Positions 37,457 to 50,409 of a DNA stretch of 64,000 bases are shown here, in pieces. Numbering within the stretch: position 1 is the stretch's first letter; each line of letters starts with the position of its first letter. Under the pieces are notes generated by a model. It made no database searches, was not told the origin of the DNA, and saw only the letters and a program-made list of their open reading frames with translations. The position numbers and the translations under genes were made by a program. Source of the stretch: Monomorium pharaonis (taxonomy: Eukaryota > Arthropoda > Insecta > Hymenoptera > Formicidae); contig NC_050472.1 in the NCBI RefSeq assembly GCF_013373865.1, positions 22,477,136 through 22,541,135 of the forward strand. Direction: 5' to 3'.

Positions 37457-38105
37457 CATAAAATTATTTATTTAAATGTGATATTATAAGTGAATTATTC
37501 TATTAAAATAATTTTTAGTAAAATTCTCGAACTGTGTGACAACTGTGTGCAAATTGTTTGTATATATGAAATCAAGTTTTCTATGCATCTTATTAAGGTT
37601 ACATAAGGTACGTAAGGAAGAATCGTAAATGGTTATCTGCAAACGAACAATGTATAATACGAACGTATTGTACTCGCAACACGCATATTACGTACGCAAT
37701 TTCAAACTAATAGCACGTGGCAATACAGCATTACGAGTGCATAGTTTGACAAGATTATGAAAGCCATAATTCAGTTCTCCAGTGTAAGGAACACACAAAC
37801 TGTTCGTTGCTCCAATTATTGACGCTGAACGGTAGTTACAGATCTGACTGTTGATCCATTAGTTGCCAACCTAAATACGACCTGTTTGTTGTAACATTAA
37901 TTCTCGTTAGATCGAACCTCACCTGGCCTTCGGATGTGAAAATTAGGCCATTCAGGATACCACATGTAAATTTGTTGTGGATATATTATCAGACACGTAA
38001 CATACACATGTCCTGATTCTTTGAAAATTAGGACAGCGTTTTCGTTTTTGAGTATTACTTTATTCTGTGTTATACACAATTATGTGTCTTAAACTATACA
38101 CACAT

Positions 38106-38106
<1 letters not shown>

Positions 38107-38161
<55 letters not shown>
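38107..38161. repeat. (TG)n microsatellite
   Basis: Perfect TG run of about 54 nt. Confidence 0.95.
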
Positions 38162-38165
<4 letters not shown>

Positions 38166-41100
38166 TAAAAATTATTTAAAAAAATTATTTTAATATCTTT
38201 TTTATATTTTACGTGTAAGAACATTTTCTAAACTAACAAAGCACTTTCTTCATAAGTTAATTAAAAACTATAAAAATTATAAAATATTGTAGTAATTTTT
38301 TTAAAGTATTATACACACACACGTATCCACTATACTGCAGCTTTTGCGCTGTAAGTCGAGCCAAGTATTTTTTTAACTTTACGAACTAACTTTATTAACT
38401 TTAAATTAACATACTTAGTAACGTAACTAATTTTAAAACAACAGTATTGCTAATATTTAACATGGAGGCTTGCATCGATTCTATTTTATTCCGTTTATTT
38501 AACGAATTTACTATTACGTGGTTCCCCGTTATTTCTGTTGCATTAAACATATACATGAAAACTGTAATATCTAAAGCTCAAACCATAAGTTATTTATGCT
38601 AAATTTATTATTGTTTTACCATCGAACTCCCTACAATTTAAAATTTATTGAAGTTCCCGTGACCGATGGCTTTCCGATAACATTTGACATTTGTATGCTC
38701 AGCTGTTTTAATAAACTGTAATTGGAATTCTGCAATAATCTCGTGCTGTCCTATAGCATGATATACTTTCTATCGAAACATTAATTCGTAATTAGATAAA
38801 AAATAAGCTACATTGTTACGACAAACATGATAATGCTGAAAGATGTATTAGGTTAATTGATTTTATAAAAAAAATTAAAATTATTTGCAAAAGATATATC
38901 TTTATGTTTCAAACTCTTTATAACCGTTTACTGTTGCAATAAATTGATCGTTTATTTGATACGAATAATAAAATTGTAAAAAATCAAGCCAGTTCTAAAT
39001 TATCTTTTGCATTGATTCTTAATATTTGTATCATGCGCTAAAAACGTATATTTAAAATTATATTAAAGCTGTTAATATATATTATCAAAATACGATAAAT
39101 CTGTATAAAAGAAAATCTGCGCATAACGAGACTAGATATCTAACATTTTGAGTTTGAAATATTAACTGAAATTCTCTTTCTATGGATTAATATCGAATGT
39201 TATTGCCATTTGGCTACGTTAAATGTTTGACGTATGTAATTTGTTCGCTGAAACAATTTGTTCGCTTTAACGTGATCCCACGAGATTTTCATTCCATGCA
39301 AAAATAATCGAAACAACTCACATAATGTCATCACATAAGGTTCACTAATATAAACCATTGGTACATATGATAATTTTAATTAGCTCGCGCTACTGTGCAC
39401 CGATTATTCCATATTTTTCTTCGCCCATTCACGATAATCCATGGGCCTTAATTTCCTCTTATCAATAATTTCGAGTGTTATACGACGGCAATGTGTGCGT
39501 TGTATATTGGTAGCGGCGGTCAACGCGCTGGGTAATCGTCGCACGAAGTGTCGATGATGAAAAGCGGAAGCAGGACGTAATTGAATCACAATGAGATTCA
39601 ATTTATTAAGGTTATCAATTATTGATTGGCCCTTGAATTATATTCGTAACGCGAGGTTCCGCAAAAAGCCCATCATAAATCGCGAGCCCGACATTGCTGC
39701 ATTTAAACGAACCCTCGGGAATGTCCCCGCGTTCGTTTAGAAATTCTTGATAAAATAAATGTGACGGAGATAAAGTAGGAACGAAAAAAATTCACTTTAA
39801 CCTCCTATGATACGGAATGCATGAGGGCGGAATATAGTAAAACACGTTGTGCGTTACGTTTACATGAGTACAAAACAGAAAAAAGAAACAGGAGTATTCC
39901 TGAAACGCACGTTAACGCGACCAAATATGACGCGGGCAGCATGACATACCTAGCGAGTATTTTATTTATCTCGCGAAATATACTTTTGTGTTGTGGAAAG
40001 TAGTAATTTATCTTAATTTTACTTTATTTGAAAACTTTTATATCTCAAATTTTAAGAATATAACAATTAACAATCTCTCTCTCTCTCCCTTTTTCTCTTG
40101 TTACATTTTTTCTACATGTGTGTTTTGATATATTAATGCATAAAATATAATAAACTGTATTTTTGCACACGTATTTGTGGAAAATATGTAAAACCTTCAA
40201 TTAGCTCTGAGAATTTATAACGCTGTTTTATTTTTCTAGTGAATCGCGTAACGATCAATACTCCCAAATCTTAATTCATTTTTTGTCTTAATATGTATAT
40301 TTTTTTAAACTAAATATCATCTATCAAATACATTTCTGATACAACGTAAAAATTAATGTAAAAATGTGTTAATACTACTCAGGCTTAGCTGAATATGGAA
40401 CTACCACTTATACGAATTAGGGATGTCAGTTACTTGAGTTTGGCAAGGTTTCTAGAACACATTCGTTACTAATGTCTGATTATGCGGAACGACAAAATCC
40501 GCAGTCGGATGTTATACATACATTTTTTGCATAAAGCCCAGATTCGCATGATAATCTTGTGAAATTGCGTGTAATGAATTTAGAGAATATCACATTGAAA
40601 GACTCGATTCATTCTACTACAAGATTGATGTTCACTTCTACATTGTAGACAATGCAGACAATGGAAATTATCGTGTCTACAGTGTACATCGAAAGTTCTT
40701 TTTTCTGGTTTTTTAACAATTATGGACTTGTAAAAAGAGCCTTTCTTTCCGACGGAATATCGCTTGCGGGCTTAATTGCTCTCCTTTTCTTACTGTTGTG
40801 GCATACACTCGTTCAAATTCGCGATTTCAATGCGTGGCTGTAATGGTACCATTGTATCGTGTCGCCCTTGATTTATTTACATCCGCGTTTGCAGTCTTCA
40901 TTTGGTGGTCTCACAGCCTTGGTGCAGTATATGATAAATCGAGGCTATACCGGTGGAATGGTAACGCGGACAGGCCCAGTGTGACAGAATGATATATCGT
41001 GAACGGTAATGCGCTCGCGTGAGCCCGCGCGTAATTACGAACGACGTCCGATTAAACTTATAATCGTACGTAATTAAAACTCTTAATTGCTTCAATAAGT

Positions 41101-43931
41101 ATCCGTCGAGTTCTGCAGCGAGAGAAACGGTTTCGTTTCCATCGTTTGCCGCCTCCTTTCTTTCGGCTTGGTGTAAACACCAAGACAGCGAGCTCGCATC
41201 CATCTTTCTCTATTACTTCTTCTTTGAAAGTAAGACGAGGACGCGGAGGCGCGATCGATGCGGTGCCGTGTCGTTAATCTTCGGCGGATACAATTCGAAA
41301 TTCTCTCTCACACGCGTATGGTCAGGTATCAATGCGCGCATATATATTTTCTTGCATCGTTATGCTATAGCTATCGATATTGAATAGTTTCCTCCGGCGT
41401 TGACATCGAAATGCATAAAGCCGCCGTCCTGAACCGCTGAACCAGGAATGATCGGCATGCGCGATTTAGATACAGCTTGGCGTGGAAAAGTTTTGATCGT
41501 GAACTAGAAACGAGAATTTTTGGCACACAATATTATTTTATTGTCTTGTACGTAAATAACTCATTTCATGAACGCTTTGACTTTGAAACTCTGCAATAGC
41601 ACAAATACATTTTTAGGACAGATTTTGTTTTTATTTATGTCATCATATTTTTAACTTTAATATAATGGTTGTACAACGCGGATATACTTTTTAAAAGTTT
41701 CCTGAAGTTTCTGTAAATACAACCTTCCATGTGTCTAACAGAGCTTGAAACGATTGATTGGTGTTACTAGACTGGAAAAATAAATCTTTCGCGCATAGTA
41801 ACGAGTTATTTAAAGATTCGTCGACGAAAGGCAAATTCATATATAGAAATTAAAATCGAAACTTTTTTTTTATTATTGTAACTTTGTTCCAAATATCTGG
41901 CTTTTGCAAAGTGGATAAAAATAACTAATAATATATCTGTTGAAGATATGCTTTTAAATACTTGAACTGTAATATATTGATATCAAAATTGGCGAATGGC
42001 ATATTTAAGTAAAGTAATACTGAATTAGTTTTTTTGGTTATTGTAAAAAAATACTTGTTAGTTTTTTAGATTTTCAGAAATTCTCCACTTATCGATAAAA
42101 ATTTAGAAGAGAAAATAATTTGGAATAAGTTATATATGTATATATAAGAAATTGTTTAAAAAGCACTAATATTATTATTATTTAGCAAAAACTATTGCTG
42201 TATTGTATGATATAATAATATATACACACACACATACACACAAATTATTAGAAAATGCAGCTTTGGTCAGCCACAGTTATTATTTAGACTTTAGACAATT
42301 TGAATTATTTGAATAGTGACTAATTTCTTAATTTCCTTGTCCGAATAAAAAGTATTATTTTTGTTCATATAGCTGACGTCACGATACTATATAAATCATA
42401 AAGATAAATTGAAAATCGTTCGGTTCGTTAGATATTTAATGTGTATTTGATTGCGTATATATTCTGCATCAGAGATAGGTGACATAATGAGAGACAGGAG
42501 AATTATTCAGGTGAAATTGTTAATTAAAATTTGCCTTGATTTTTCATGCTGTCAGTTTTGTGTGACATCGTAAGCTTATAATTATTATTTTATTAATGAA
42601 AATTTATTCTTTTTAAACTACTTAATATGAGAAGTTTTTTCAATTTAATGTAAAATAGTTTAGCCGAAGAGTTGTATTCGTAAAAACATTGCCAGAGTTC
42701 GAGAAAAATAAAGATCTGTAATAAATATTCTCTGCAGTAGTTCTGAAGTTTTAACGCGGAAGGTAATGAATTGACCGCGCATATTTTACTTTCTTTAATT
42801 CCGTATTTGCGTTTTACAAATGACTTATTTAATTTTCTAGCAACTTTATTTTTGAATTAATATAAACATTTTTCATGTTAAAGAAAATTGATAGTTATTT
42901 AATGCCTATATTTCGTGAAAGTAAATGTTCTATTTATTATTTGTTTTATTTACTCAACTTTTTATAAGTAAAACATGTAAAAAGAAGCTGTAGAATATTA
43001 TTTGCAAATAATGAAGATAATTTGCAAAGATCGAATTACATTTTAGGAAACAGGTTAATTTTTTATTTTTTATATAAAAATTTACTGTGAAAATTTGTAA
43101 ATAAGTATCGACCGAACAATTTCAAAGAATGCATGTCATCACACTTCATCTTCTATAGAAGATTCCCAATATTTTGCGTCATGCTGGGATAACTTGGAAC
43201 ATATGTGCATCCGCTAACCCAATTTGTTGCATTACTTTGATAGAGAGATCATTCACCGGAAAATACGAGGCGGAAAATGTCGGACGCGTGTTATAAAGAT
43301 CTATGGCTATGTATTTGCGACGAGAATGATTCCGACGTTAGGTATTCGTTTATGGAAATTTTGATGTATGACTCTACTAACCACACAAGGTACATATTAA
43401 CATTTTATGGTGTGTACTATAAGAAATATAGGTAGGCAGATGTATCAAGGGAAAGAAACGTTATTTTTGTATAAAAGCATATAAAATCATGCTAACACAA
43501 GAAACGTTTTGTGAATAAGAAAGAGAGTAATATATAACTTCTCCACGGAATAGAAAATGTTAGGGACAATTATGAGATAGTATTTACGAGAGATCTTTTT
43601 TTGAAAGCCTATCTATCACGACCCTCACGAAGGATTAATATTATTAAGAGCTACTTAAATATAATTTACTAGTATTGCGCGCAATTTTGAAGACACTGGT
43701 TCTGATAAAGCGAGCTATGGTCTTTTAAAATTCAACTGCTGTACTTTATTCTTTCCTATAGAATATTATGGAATAATGTGTAAGTTGATTTAAAGTTATG
43801 AATTTCTTAATTTCCGTGCATTCATGCTTTTATAAGTTTTTTTCCCATTTTTTCGTAACCACAAAGTAGTGTCTCTAGACAATATCCTAGATCTAAGATA
43901 ATTATGCATTATTGTTGAAAAGACCCTTTTG

Positions 43932-45211
43932 CAGTACAGTGCAGAATAGAAAGTGATTAAAGCGCGCTAGGTCAGACCGTGACCTAACAACGTTCAGTAG
44001 TAAAACCATGTTCGGTGTCTGACCGCGTTTAGTTGTTTGCGAAGTAAATCAACTCGTTTCAGTGCTTATATTCACGAATAGCCATTTAATTAATTAATAT
44101 TATTTAATTATTTAGCACGTTTATTTTTTCATTGTAATAACATGAACACACATGCTGTCATAATACTGAAATTATTTATTAGCAATTATTGAGAACTTTA
44201 TACGAAGTTATGATATGTTATTTTAAAAAGTTGTTTTATTTTTATTATATTATTTTTGTATTTTCATGCATTTTAATAAAAAAGAATTAAATTCTATATA
44301 GTATACATTTTTTAATTAAATTATTGTTTACTTATGTTGTATAAATTTATTGTATATTACTTACATTGCTTGTAATAATAATTACATGGTACAAATACGT
44401 TTTGTCATACTTAGTCATACTACATTAAAAAAACAATTTTAATGCATCTCTATATAGATAATTATGGATTTTGCAAAGGCTTAAAGCGAATCCTAGATAA
44501 GAGGATTGAAAATAATCGAATAGAGTGCGAGCTACTCAGTATATTGCATGATTCTATGTCTGGATAAGCATGAATATTAGCTGATATTATGTGTCAGTTT
44601 TTATCAGAAAAAGCATTTGTACCTATGTTTAAAATAAAGTATTATCTACGTTATAAAAAAAAGGTTACATGTTCCCTTAGAAAGAAATTGCTGTGAAAAG
44701 AACAAATGCATAAGAGTGTGATACTCATATCGAACGTTGACGTTACGATAAATGAAATACAAATAATACGTGTAGATTTTATCTATTCAAATAGCGATGA
44801 CCAAGGAATCGATTGCGCGGGGAATACTAATGACATTTGTAATTCATCAGCTTGCGTCCTTATCATTGGATATACATTAACACGAGTTAATCTGAAGCAA
44901 TTATTTAATGAAAGTATTATACAAAACTACTTTTTATTGTATTTTGAAATATAGCATATAAATGTACAATTCAAATTTGTGCAATTGGAAAAAAATTGAA
45001 ATTTTTAGCATGAATAATTTACTTTCTTCTAAATATGTTAATTAATTAGTATAATGGTTATTTGTTAATATGATTACCGAGTAATTACAGCTTTAACATA
45101 TGCGACGCAGTTGACTTTGCGAGCGTGGTTCGACTCAAACACGGTTTTACTGCTGTACGCTCTTGAATCGCGGTCTGACCTAGAACGCTTTGTATTATCT
45201 ATGTTGTACTG
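43932..45211. mobile_element. 1.28 kb element with degenerate terminal inverted repeats
   Basis: The two ends are inverted copies over about 110-140 nt: AGCGCGCTAGGTCAGACCG at 43961 matches the reverse complement of CGGTCTGACCTAGAACGCT at 45170, and AGTAAAACCATGTT matches AGTAAAACCGTGTT of the other arm. Tips read CAGTACA and TGTACTG. The AT-rich interior holds only short frames (best 44706-44954, 82 codons, unrecognised). I saw no target duplication, so it is an old or internally deleted DNA transposon, or a chance-preserved inverted duplication. Confidence 0.6.
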
Positions 45212-48200
45212 TAACAGGATTATTTGAACGAAAATGCTTGATTATCTCAGGCCTTTTGATTTGTTGTTTGCATCAACAACTATAAATAGGAAATGAATCA
45301 CACGAATAAGTACTATATTTAAAACGTTGATCAAGAAATGATTTTATCACGAATATTTTTCGTATTATAATAAGAAATTATGCATACGCATATCAATGTC
45401 AAATTTGCTTTTCTCATGGAGAATATAAATTTTATAAGCAATAAAGCTAAACTTTGGCAAGTCTCTTTATTCTACAAATTACACAAAGGTCTCGTAAATA
45501 GGACAAGGACGCTTTAAGTAAGTGACCATACATACTTGAACGCAATTAGTAACAGGATCTTTTAGAAAATAGCATATCATTAAGCTAAATTAGGGTGCTT
45601 TCTGAGGGACTGAATTAGTATACAAAATATTAATTACGCAGAAGATTACCAATTTCAGTGTTCGATGCCAATACGAATACATTATCAATGATCGATATGC
45701 GCATTTGAGCAGGACGTAGTAACATTTCATAGATTCTCTTAGAAATTAATAGGAATATACGTCTGATGTTTGCAAATTTGCTTTATAGATTATTTATATT
45801 TAACACGATTTTATTGATATGACATAACTATTGACGTTATACGTTATCAGTAAATGCCACAATTTCTGTTCAATGTGTCACATGCGAATATGGCTTATCG
45901 AATCTTTTCAATTATTTATGTTGCGAATTGTTAATAAACGCGTGGTCACAAAAATTCTCATGTAAAATTTCTCGCTTATTGGCAAAGCATTTTATCTAAA
46001 TGACATTAAATAATTTAATTGTATGTTAGACATGCTATTCAAAAATGAAATTTTTATTAATATGAATTACTATTTGTTGTGAAGACAATAATTTAGATAA
46101 TATTCTGTAATTGATATCTAACATGATAATACTGTGTAAATGTTTTGAACTTCTTGACGATATCGATTATTATATGAGAATGCGGAAGATCTAGTGACAC
46201 TACGGTTTTTTTTGAATATACACATATAGAGATATAGGTCAGCCTTGGAATGTAGGTTAGCGTGTCATGTTTTTGCTGAGAAACGTGAACGAGATGCAAG
46301 AATCATTGTCATGTCCAAGTATAAAATTTTAATAAACTTTGAATTTAATATACAGTATATGAATAGATTTTTAAATACCAGTTAGTATAATTTAAAAAAA
46401 ATTTAATAAAAAATATTTTTATGTACTATTTTGAAGTAATTTGGAAACATTACGTATGTGTAATCGACGATAATAACCCTTCGAATAATGCAAAAATTTA
46501 GAGTGTATTGAAAGTGATTATTTTGGAGGTAAGAGGTGTGTGCATAGAAAATTAGCATCGTTGCTAAATGATAACAGAATACATTCAAGGGTTACACTGC
46601 TGGCGTCAAACGATGAATTATTCAGGATGCATGATGTAATGGCGAATGCTTGTTTAGCTTGCAGCTAGAAATTTGACTTGCATCATTTTAATTTAAAAAA
46701 GGAGTGACTCAAATAGCTTCATTACATTATCTAACCAAAATAATGTATAAAATATGATAATTACAAAGATTATTCTTAAATTTATTGAGATTATTCTTAA
46801 ATTTATTGAGATTATTCTTAAATTTTGCTTATAGTGCAAATTTTTTATATTTTTTAAACACACTTTATTATAATTATGTGTCTAGTATTGTAATGATTTT
46901 TTTGGAAATGATTGACATATAAATAATTTATAATGTAATGAAAGTCAAGATTTCGCACAATATATTAGTTTTCTTTATACAGAAAAATTAACTGTGTTCT
47001 AGTTGTAACTGTCGTGCTGAATTAAATATATAAATATATACATATATATGTGTGTGCGTGCGTGTGTGTGTGTGTTGTGTTTGAATATTGTTTCAACTTT
47101 TGATTTTTTAGATCTCCAAATGGTATATAATTTGACAATTCAATATTGTATTGTGCATGTCAATAGAAATTTTTTTTATTGTGCGTAGTTGAGTTATATC
47201 AATATAGATTGAATTTTTTTTACAAGCTTAACTATTCAATCATCGTAGAAGTTTTACAAGAGGCACGTTGATTTGTATCGAATACACATAGTAAAAGATT
47301 CGCTACGTAGTAATTACGCGTTGAAAAGAAAGATTGTTTAATTTAACTAAAATTTATATTACCTGATGATATCAATTAAAACGGGAACATTATCATATTA
47401 GCAGTATTGTCAGCTACTCTAGAGAATTTTTAATATTTTCTTCTTATTTACGTTTTTAAAATAGTCACTATGATAAAATTTCCGATACTGCATCATTTTT
47501 AATGACAGTTTTCTTGATCGATTCAGAATTTATTTTATCTTTAATCGAGAATTTTTATTTTTGTACATGTGTATGAAACTTACTAATAACAAAAATGATG
47601 GAAATGTGTTATAAATAATGATTCTTTTCAACATAGCGGCTACGTAAAAACTAATTTTAAATTGAACACTGAATTTGTTATTTAAAAATAATACGATATA
47701 GAGTACTCTGCCTGTTTATTGCTCACTTGCGTACATCAGTACGCACTCGCATTTCTCCCTTGTGTATTCTTGTAAAATATTTATTCATACAGTTTACTGA
47801 CTCTAGGGAATACCATTCGATCGGGGGGGAAAAGGCTCTACTTCAATATATTATTCACATAGGAACCACGGATTCTGAATTTGGAAAACTTAATTTGATA
47901 TTAAATCAATCATTTCTTTCTCTATAAATTATATCCTTTGTTATTCAATACCATTACTGTTGCTAATAATTTTAAATTTTAGATATTTTAGATCTTAATA
48001 ATTGTTTTGCTCAAATAAATTTACTTTGTGTCAACATTCAATAAGATTTGTCAGTAGTAATTTAAGTTGAGGATAAAGGGTAGGGGGGCGGGGTAGTGAA
48101 TTGCACTGCGACGTGAAAGCTTACGTGTAATTAATAGCTTTAAGAGAGCATCTATCTAACGCTTGAACGACACGGGAATTGGGGATAGTGTGTACGGGAA

Positions 48201-48417
48201 TGAAACGTAGCGTCAGGAGAGCCACCTACTCGTGAAGGAATCGATCGACCGTTTTTCATTCACGCGCCTTTGGTGTATGGGACGTATGCTAGGACCCGAT
48301 ATTCGGTCTCCAATCATGCACACCGGCCTTTCCTTTCCTATGCAACGCATCGAACTTTCGATGTTTTCCCTGACCTGTTTCAGTTGGCTTCCTCAAATTA
48401 TAAAGGAATTGGCATTC
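45212..48417 (+). other. Long intron, part 5
   Basis: AT-rich, with the 21-nt tandem repeat at 46768 and TG-rich sequence near 47040-47080. Composition becomes mixed from 48060. No gene seen. Confidence 0.65.
46768..46826. repeat. 21-nt tandem repeat, about 2.8 copies
   Basis: The unit GATTATTCTTAAATTTATTG(A) occurs at 46768, 46789 and 46810 (last copy partial). The complete copies are identical, suggesting recent expansion. Confidence 0.95.
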
Positions 48418-49590
48418 AGATGAGACGAAAGAAATTAAGAAAGAATCAATCATTTCTAATTTTTGAAAAGAATAGTTTAATAAATACACCACAACGACAT
48501 AAACGTATGAGAGAATAAAAACGAGAGAGAAAGAGAAGAAACGGACATTCAGAAGCGAAAGAGTGGCACTCGAATGAGATCGGATATAAGAGCAGCGGGG
48601 GTGAGTTTTAAGGAAAGTGAGAGGAAAGGATGATAAACGATAATCGACAAATTCGATGATTGCTCGCGGCAAAGATGCAAGTTGGGGAGACAGTAAGAGA
48701 GAAGAGGGATGAAAAGCGAGAGTAGAAGATTAGAAGCGGCACCTCGTGAAGAAGAGAAGAAAGGGGAAACTGCGGTTGTGAGTTGGATCGAGGATAAGGG
48801 AGGAGAGTTGAACCGTAGGCGGTGGGCGAACATTGCGGTCCTGAGGGATGAAGGAGAGCCGCGTTGCCGCTGAGGGGTTGGTGATGCTGGCGGATGAGAC
48901 ACGCGGCCGGGGGTATAGAAGGGTATACGTGTGGGAGGGATGACTAGGTGGCGGGTGGGAAGAGGAGTGAGGGTGGCTGTCGAGGATAGTGGGTCGGTCG
49001 GCTGGTTTGCGTGGAGGGACTGCGCGGCAGTCGAGGCTACGAGGTTCAGTGTTGGGGAGCGCGGCATCGCGATGCGTCGGTTTTCCGTCGCTGCCGCACT
49101 CGCGCACGGGTTTCTACATCGTTCGAACTGTTTCCTAGTTCGCGAGGAAACTGTTGGATAGCCGATATTTCACTTTCATTTCACGTTTCTCGATTTTCGT
49201 TCATGATTTTCTGTTTTACAAACGCGGCCCTGTCTTTCGGCCTCGTTCTTCGTTCGCGTCTCTCCTATCCGACAGTCACCCTCGCGTGCTCTTCCACGCG
49301 ATTCTGTTGGTGTGCCTATTTTTTTTTGTGTGTGTGTCTGTACGTCGCCGCGGATCTCGGATCACGGTGTCTTCTCTGTGCTCGTTCGCTCGTTCGCCAA
49401 TCTGGAGCGCGTTTCTCGAAGGCGTGCGACGTGACGCGTCGTGACGCGCCAGCGACAACGCGCGTTAATCCTCGCGAGTGACAGTGCGTGACAACGCGAC
49501 GACGGATAAGAGCGGATCATGGCACCGGATAGGGCCATGCGGCTGCGAGAACCCTGAGTACGGGTGCACTAGCGGCGGCTCGCAACGGCA
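48418..49590 (+). promoter_or_regulatory. Polypurine tract, promoter and 5' leader of the exon at 49591
   Basis: 48418-48800 is strongly purine-rich on the + strand with many GAGAG motifs (GAGA-factor-like). 48800-49120 is G-rich and CpG-rich, and 49150-49450 turns pyrimidine-rich. A TCAGT initiator-like motif lies at 49046-49050. The leader holds a 12-codon upstream ORF at 49519-49557, and an in-frame TAG precedes the main ATG at 49591. Long - strand frames over the purine tract are compositional artefacts. Confidence 0.5.
49519..49557 (+). other. 12-codon upstream ORF
   Basis: ATG 49519 to TGA 49555-49557 (MAPDRAMRLREP), ending 33 nt before the main ATG. It may reduce translation of the downstream frame if the leader includes it. 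Confidence 0.45.
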
Positions 49591-49632
49591 ATGGATCATC
49601 CGTACGCGGGCGGTTGGGTACCTCAAGGTCAC

Positions 49633-49667
<35 letters not shown>

Positions 49668-50409
49668 AGTGCTCGGCGGAGGCAGCGGCGCGGCGACGAT
49701 ACCGCGATGTTGGGACAGGCCGTGTAGATCGACCGATCCCTCACCGATGCGTCCGTTTGAGCACGGCATGCGCTCGACCGAGGCGATGAGATCGATGGAG
49801 TCGATGCGATCGATCGACTCCATCATACGTCAGCCGCCGTCCGAACCGATGCGTGCCTCCGTCGAACATCATCAATCCATGCGACCGATGGAAGGAATGA
49901 GCAGGTCGATGGAGCAAATCCGCACGGAGCAACCGCGATCGGTCGTAGATCATCCCGTCGCTCCGTCCTCGATGTCACCGGGCAGTATAGGGAGCGGCAG
50001 TATGGACCGCGGCCGTATGATCCGTGCCATAGAACATCCCTGCCGGCTAAAAGATCACGCTAGTTACGTTCACGATCATCATCACTTCGGAAGGCCTCAC
50101 GAGCACGGCTGTCGATCAACGGAGCACGTATCGCGGCTGGAGCATCGGCAGCACGAAGCGCAGCATCCGGGTAGACCGCCGGTCGACCATCCATCCGTAC
50201 GACCGCCTATGAACTATTCCTGCAGATCCCTCGATCACGCCCCCGGCCGACCTATGCCCATGGACTGCGTGATTTTTGGCCCGCATACTCATCCACCGCC
50301 ACCCAGACTGCCCGCGGAAAGCCCGTTTCGCATCAACTGTCCCGTACACAGTCCCTTCCGGTTCAGATTCCCAAACGGCGCCGGCACCGAGTATCACTCC
50401 CATTCACAG
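49591..50409 (+). CDS. Probable alternative first exon of CASK: Gly12 and CRSxDH-repeat N-terminus
   Basis: A 273-codon ORF opens at ATG 49591 with an in-frame TAG just upstream and ends at a GTAAAG donor (50410) in phase 0. It begins MDHPYAGGWVPQGH, then 12 Gly (15-26). Residues 60-76 repeat MRSxE/D units. A Cys-Arg-Ser/Leu-x-Asp/Glu-His/Pro motif recurs at 45, 151, 174 and 211 (CRSTDP, CRLKDH, CRSTEH, CRSLDH). The C-terminal third is Pro/His-rich (FGPHTHPPPPRLP) and ends EYHSHSQ. No known domain, signal peptide or membrane segment is visible, so a long disordered N-terminus is likely. Start (MDHP against MNHP) and phase match the exon at 31091. Reading on past the donor gives unrelated hydrophobic intron translation. 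The alternative is the first exon of a separate downstream gene. Confidence 0.62.

Larger units (their letters stand above)
34788..43931 (+). other. Long intron, part 4
   Basis: AT-rich with TG repeats at 37421 and 38107. A 139-codon + frame at 35923-36342 is hydrophobic and Phe/Ile/Tyr-rich, typical of AT-rich noncoding DNA. GC-richer patches occur at 35240-35430 (overlapping - frames, perhaps a repeat fragment), 39400-39760 and 40990-41480. A 9-bp stem (TAAACGAAC/GTTCGTTTA) lies near 39705-39740. No coding exon supported. Confidence 0.6.

Noticed and set aside
45117..45140. GGTTCGACTC resembling a tRNA T-loop
   Set aside because: No paired acceptor, anticodon or D arms can be drawn around it; it belongs to the inverted-repeat arm of the 43932-45211 element.
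48549..49107. 172- and 125-codon - strand frames
   Set aside because: Ser/Pro/Thr-rich translation of the reverse of a polypurine promoter tract; two overlapping frames are open for compositional reasons.
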